Notes under the pieces: generated by a model | The model's database searches: none | What the model was told of the DNA's origin: nothing | Seen by the model: only the letters and a program-made list of their open reading frames with translations | Made by a program: the position numbers and the translations under genes | Assembly: GCA_036227345.1 (NCBI GenBank) | Contig: CP109468.1 | Location: 248,001-312,000, forward strand | Direction of reading: 5' to 3' | Origin: Streptomyces sp. NBC_01463 | GTDB taxonomy: Bacteria > Actinomycetota > Actinomycetes > Streptomycetales > Streptomycetaceae | Length of the DNA stretch: 64,000 nt | Part shown: piece by piece, positions 62,834 through 64,000 of the stretch | Layout: every line of letters begins with the position of its first letter | How positions within the stretch are numbered: the first letter of the stretch is position 1

Positions 62834-63264
62834 GCGCACCCACCGGAGCCGGAGGACTGGTCAGTCCGATCGGCGACGAGGACTTCCGGACCCGGTTGCG
62901 CCGGAGGGCCATGTGCCAGGCCGCCGGGCGCACGCCCGACATCGAGAGCAAGGCCGGCGAGGCCCTCATGGAGCTCACCCGACAGAAGGTGGCCGAGGCG
63001 ATGGAGTCGGGCATCGCCCCGGTCGGCGATGAGTCCGCCCCCGTCGTCGACGACCTCGTGCAACGCTTCGCCGAGGTGTTCGCGTGCACCCCCGGCACGG
63101 AGTTCCGGGACTGGATGGCCCGGCAGTTCGAAGAAGCGCACGATCCCGGGGCGGACCAGTACTGGCGGTTGGTCCGGATCGTCAACGGCTGGCAGGTGGT
63201 ATCGAACCTGATCCCGGTGCACCCCTGGCTGATCCAGGCCCTGAGAAGTGACCGCGCCGCGTAG
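62830..63264 (+). CDS. Helical hypothetical protein coupled to the DUF4303-like gene
   Basis: The 144-residue protein starts at a GTG within the preceding stop. Most of it is predicted helical, with segments VDDLVQRFAEVFACTPGTEF and WMARQFEEAHDPGADQYWRL. The pattern resembles ligand-binding helices seen after MerR domains, but no DNA-binding part is present. No family is certain. Its tight coupling to the previous gene is the only clue. Confidence 0.5.
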   Translation: MSAPTGAGGLVSPIGDEDFRTRLRRRAMCQAAGRTPDIESKAGEALMELTRQKVAEAMESGIAPVGDESAPVVDDLVQRFAEVFACTPGTEFRDWMARQFEEAHDPGADQYWRLVRIVNGWQVVSNLIPVHPWLIQALRSDRAA

Positions 63265-63542
63265 GCACCACCACAGTGCGGAGCGCGCCGGATCCCTGAA
63301 CGGGTCCAGAGGCGGAGGCGGCTGCCTGCGGACACGGCAAGAGGGCACGCCCGGCCGGCCTCGGAGCCGCGGCGGCTGCGGCGGCACCGACCGCGGCTTC
63401 GAGGCGGTCAACGCCGAAGGACGGTCACGGGTCACCGCTCCTGGGACACCGGTGGATTCACCGATGGCAGCTCGCCGCCATCCGTAGAAACTGCGGTCTC
63501 AACAAGTCAACGCGTTGGGACACGCATTCACGGAGGCAATCC

Positions 63543-64000
63543 ATGCGCATGCTTTCCCGCTTATCCAGGCGGCCCGTCGCCGCCACCGCACTGGGGGTAC
63601 TGCTCTGCGGTGCCCTCCTCGCCACCCCGCTGACCGCCCCGGCCGCGGCTTCCCCCGCCGCAGCCGTGGCCCCCACGGTGACCGTCCCGCCCGCCGGCAG
63701 CCACGGTTTCCCGTTCCTCGCCGCCGCGGAGGACCTCGGCTCGTTCGGCTACACCGAGAGCGAGTACTTCTTCTCGGGCACCGCGACGTCATACGCGAAG
63801 TCCGGCCTGTGGACATCCGACGGCCGGTGGAACGTCCGGACGTCCGGCACCGCCGCCTACAAGAGCCGCCTGCTCGTGCGCCGGCCCACCGATCCGGCGA
63901 AGTTCAACGGCACGGTGGTCGTGGAGTGGCTCAACGTCAGCGGCCAGCTCGAACTCTCCCCGGACTACTGGTTCGAACGGGACGAACTGCTGCGCGAGGG
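63543..64000 (+). CDS. Secreted alpha/beta-hydrolase domain protein, partial, with a TTA codon
   Basis: The open frame runs off the end of the window after 152 residues. The N-terminus is a signal sequence (ATALGVLLCGALLATPLTAP). The following NGTVVVEWLNVSGQLELSPDYWFERDE is typical of the exported alpha/beta-hydrolase domain family. The seventh codon is TTA (63561-63563), a rare leucine codon in Streptomyces read by the bldA tRNA, so expression may be limited to late growth. The catalytic residues lie outside the window. Confidence 0.75.
   Translation, partial: MRMLSRLSRRPVAATALGVLLCGALLATPLTAPAAASPAAAVAPTVTVPPAGSHGFPFLAAAEDLGSFGYTESEYFFSGTATSYAKSGLWTSDGRWNVRTSGTAAYKSRLLVRRPTDPAKFNGTVVVEWLNVSGQLELSPDYWFERDELLRE

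Overview
The window is high-GC DNA with Streptomyces character. It has GTG and TTG starts, many 4-nt start/stop overlaps, a DUF574-type methyltransferase, an AfsR-like regulator, an LAETG sortase substrate, an EshA-type encapsulin with the 2-methylisoborneol (2-MIB) genes, and a TTA (bldA-type) codon in the last gene. No rRNA, tRNA, CRISPR array, insertion sequence or prophage was seen. Two-thirds of the content is small operons for catabolism, transport and regulation, as expected for an accessory chromosome region.

Region 1 (1-14.2 kb) is a nitrogen-compound catabolic zone. A minus-strand run encodes a CodA-like amidohydrolase, a DUF1097 membrane protein, an HpxZ/AtzH-like protein, an NCS1 nucleobase permease and an amidase. 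Divergent from it are an FmdA-like formamidase/acetamidase and a translationally coupled second amidase, with a GntR/FCD regulator between. A TGTATRCA motif lies on both sides of the regulator gene. A DUF574 methyltransferase follows, then an MFS transporter coupled to a third amidase.

Region 2 (14.2-23.2 kb) holds a MarR gene coupled to a FUSC-family protein with an added C-terminal beta-sandwich-like domain. A 0.9-kb AT-richer spacer separates it from a DUF4331 exported protein, a TPR protein and a histidine-rich NicO-type metal transporter.

Region 3 (23.3-34.6 kb) has several unusual proteins: an HTH/coiled-coil protein with at least eight ~32-residue helical repeats, two small membrane proteins, decayed remnants of an AfsR-like regulator and an SsuC-like permease, a coupled membrane-protein pair sharing a GGD-SALG motif, a Tat-exported spermidine-dehydrogenase-like flavoprotein, a sortase-anchored metalloprotease, and an ECF sigma factor fused to a zinc-finger/membrane/ricin-lectin module.

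Region 4 (34.9-47.9 kb) is mixed: a double Lrp regulator divergent from an MFS exporter plus M20 peptidase, an NB-ARC/TPR regulator, a serine beta-lactamase-like hydrolase, a DUF2993 lipoprotein-like protein, an O-methyltransferase, a TetR/quinone-oxidoreductase pair, and a GNAT-like protein.

Region 5 (48.4-52.1 kb) is the 2-MIB operon: EshA/family 2B encapsulin, 2-MIB synthase and geranyl diphosphate C-methyltransferase. Together they methylate and cyclise geranyl diphosphate, probably with the cyclase packaged in the shell.

Region 6 (52.3-64 kb) has an SDR oxidoreductase, a minus-strand oligosaccharide operon (binding protein, two permeases, LacI regulator, GH5-like and GH3 glycosidases) with a candidate LacI operator, a coupled pair of hypothetical genes, and the start of a secreted alpha/beta-hydrolase.
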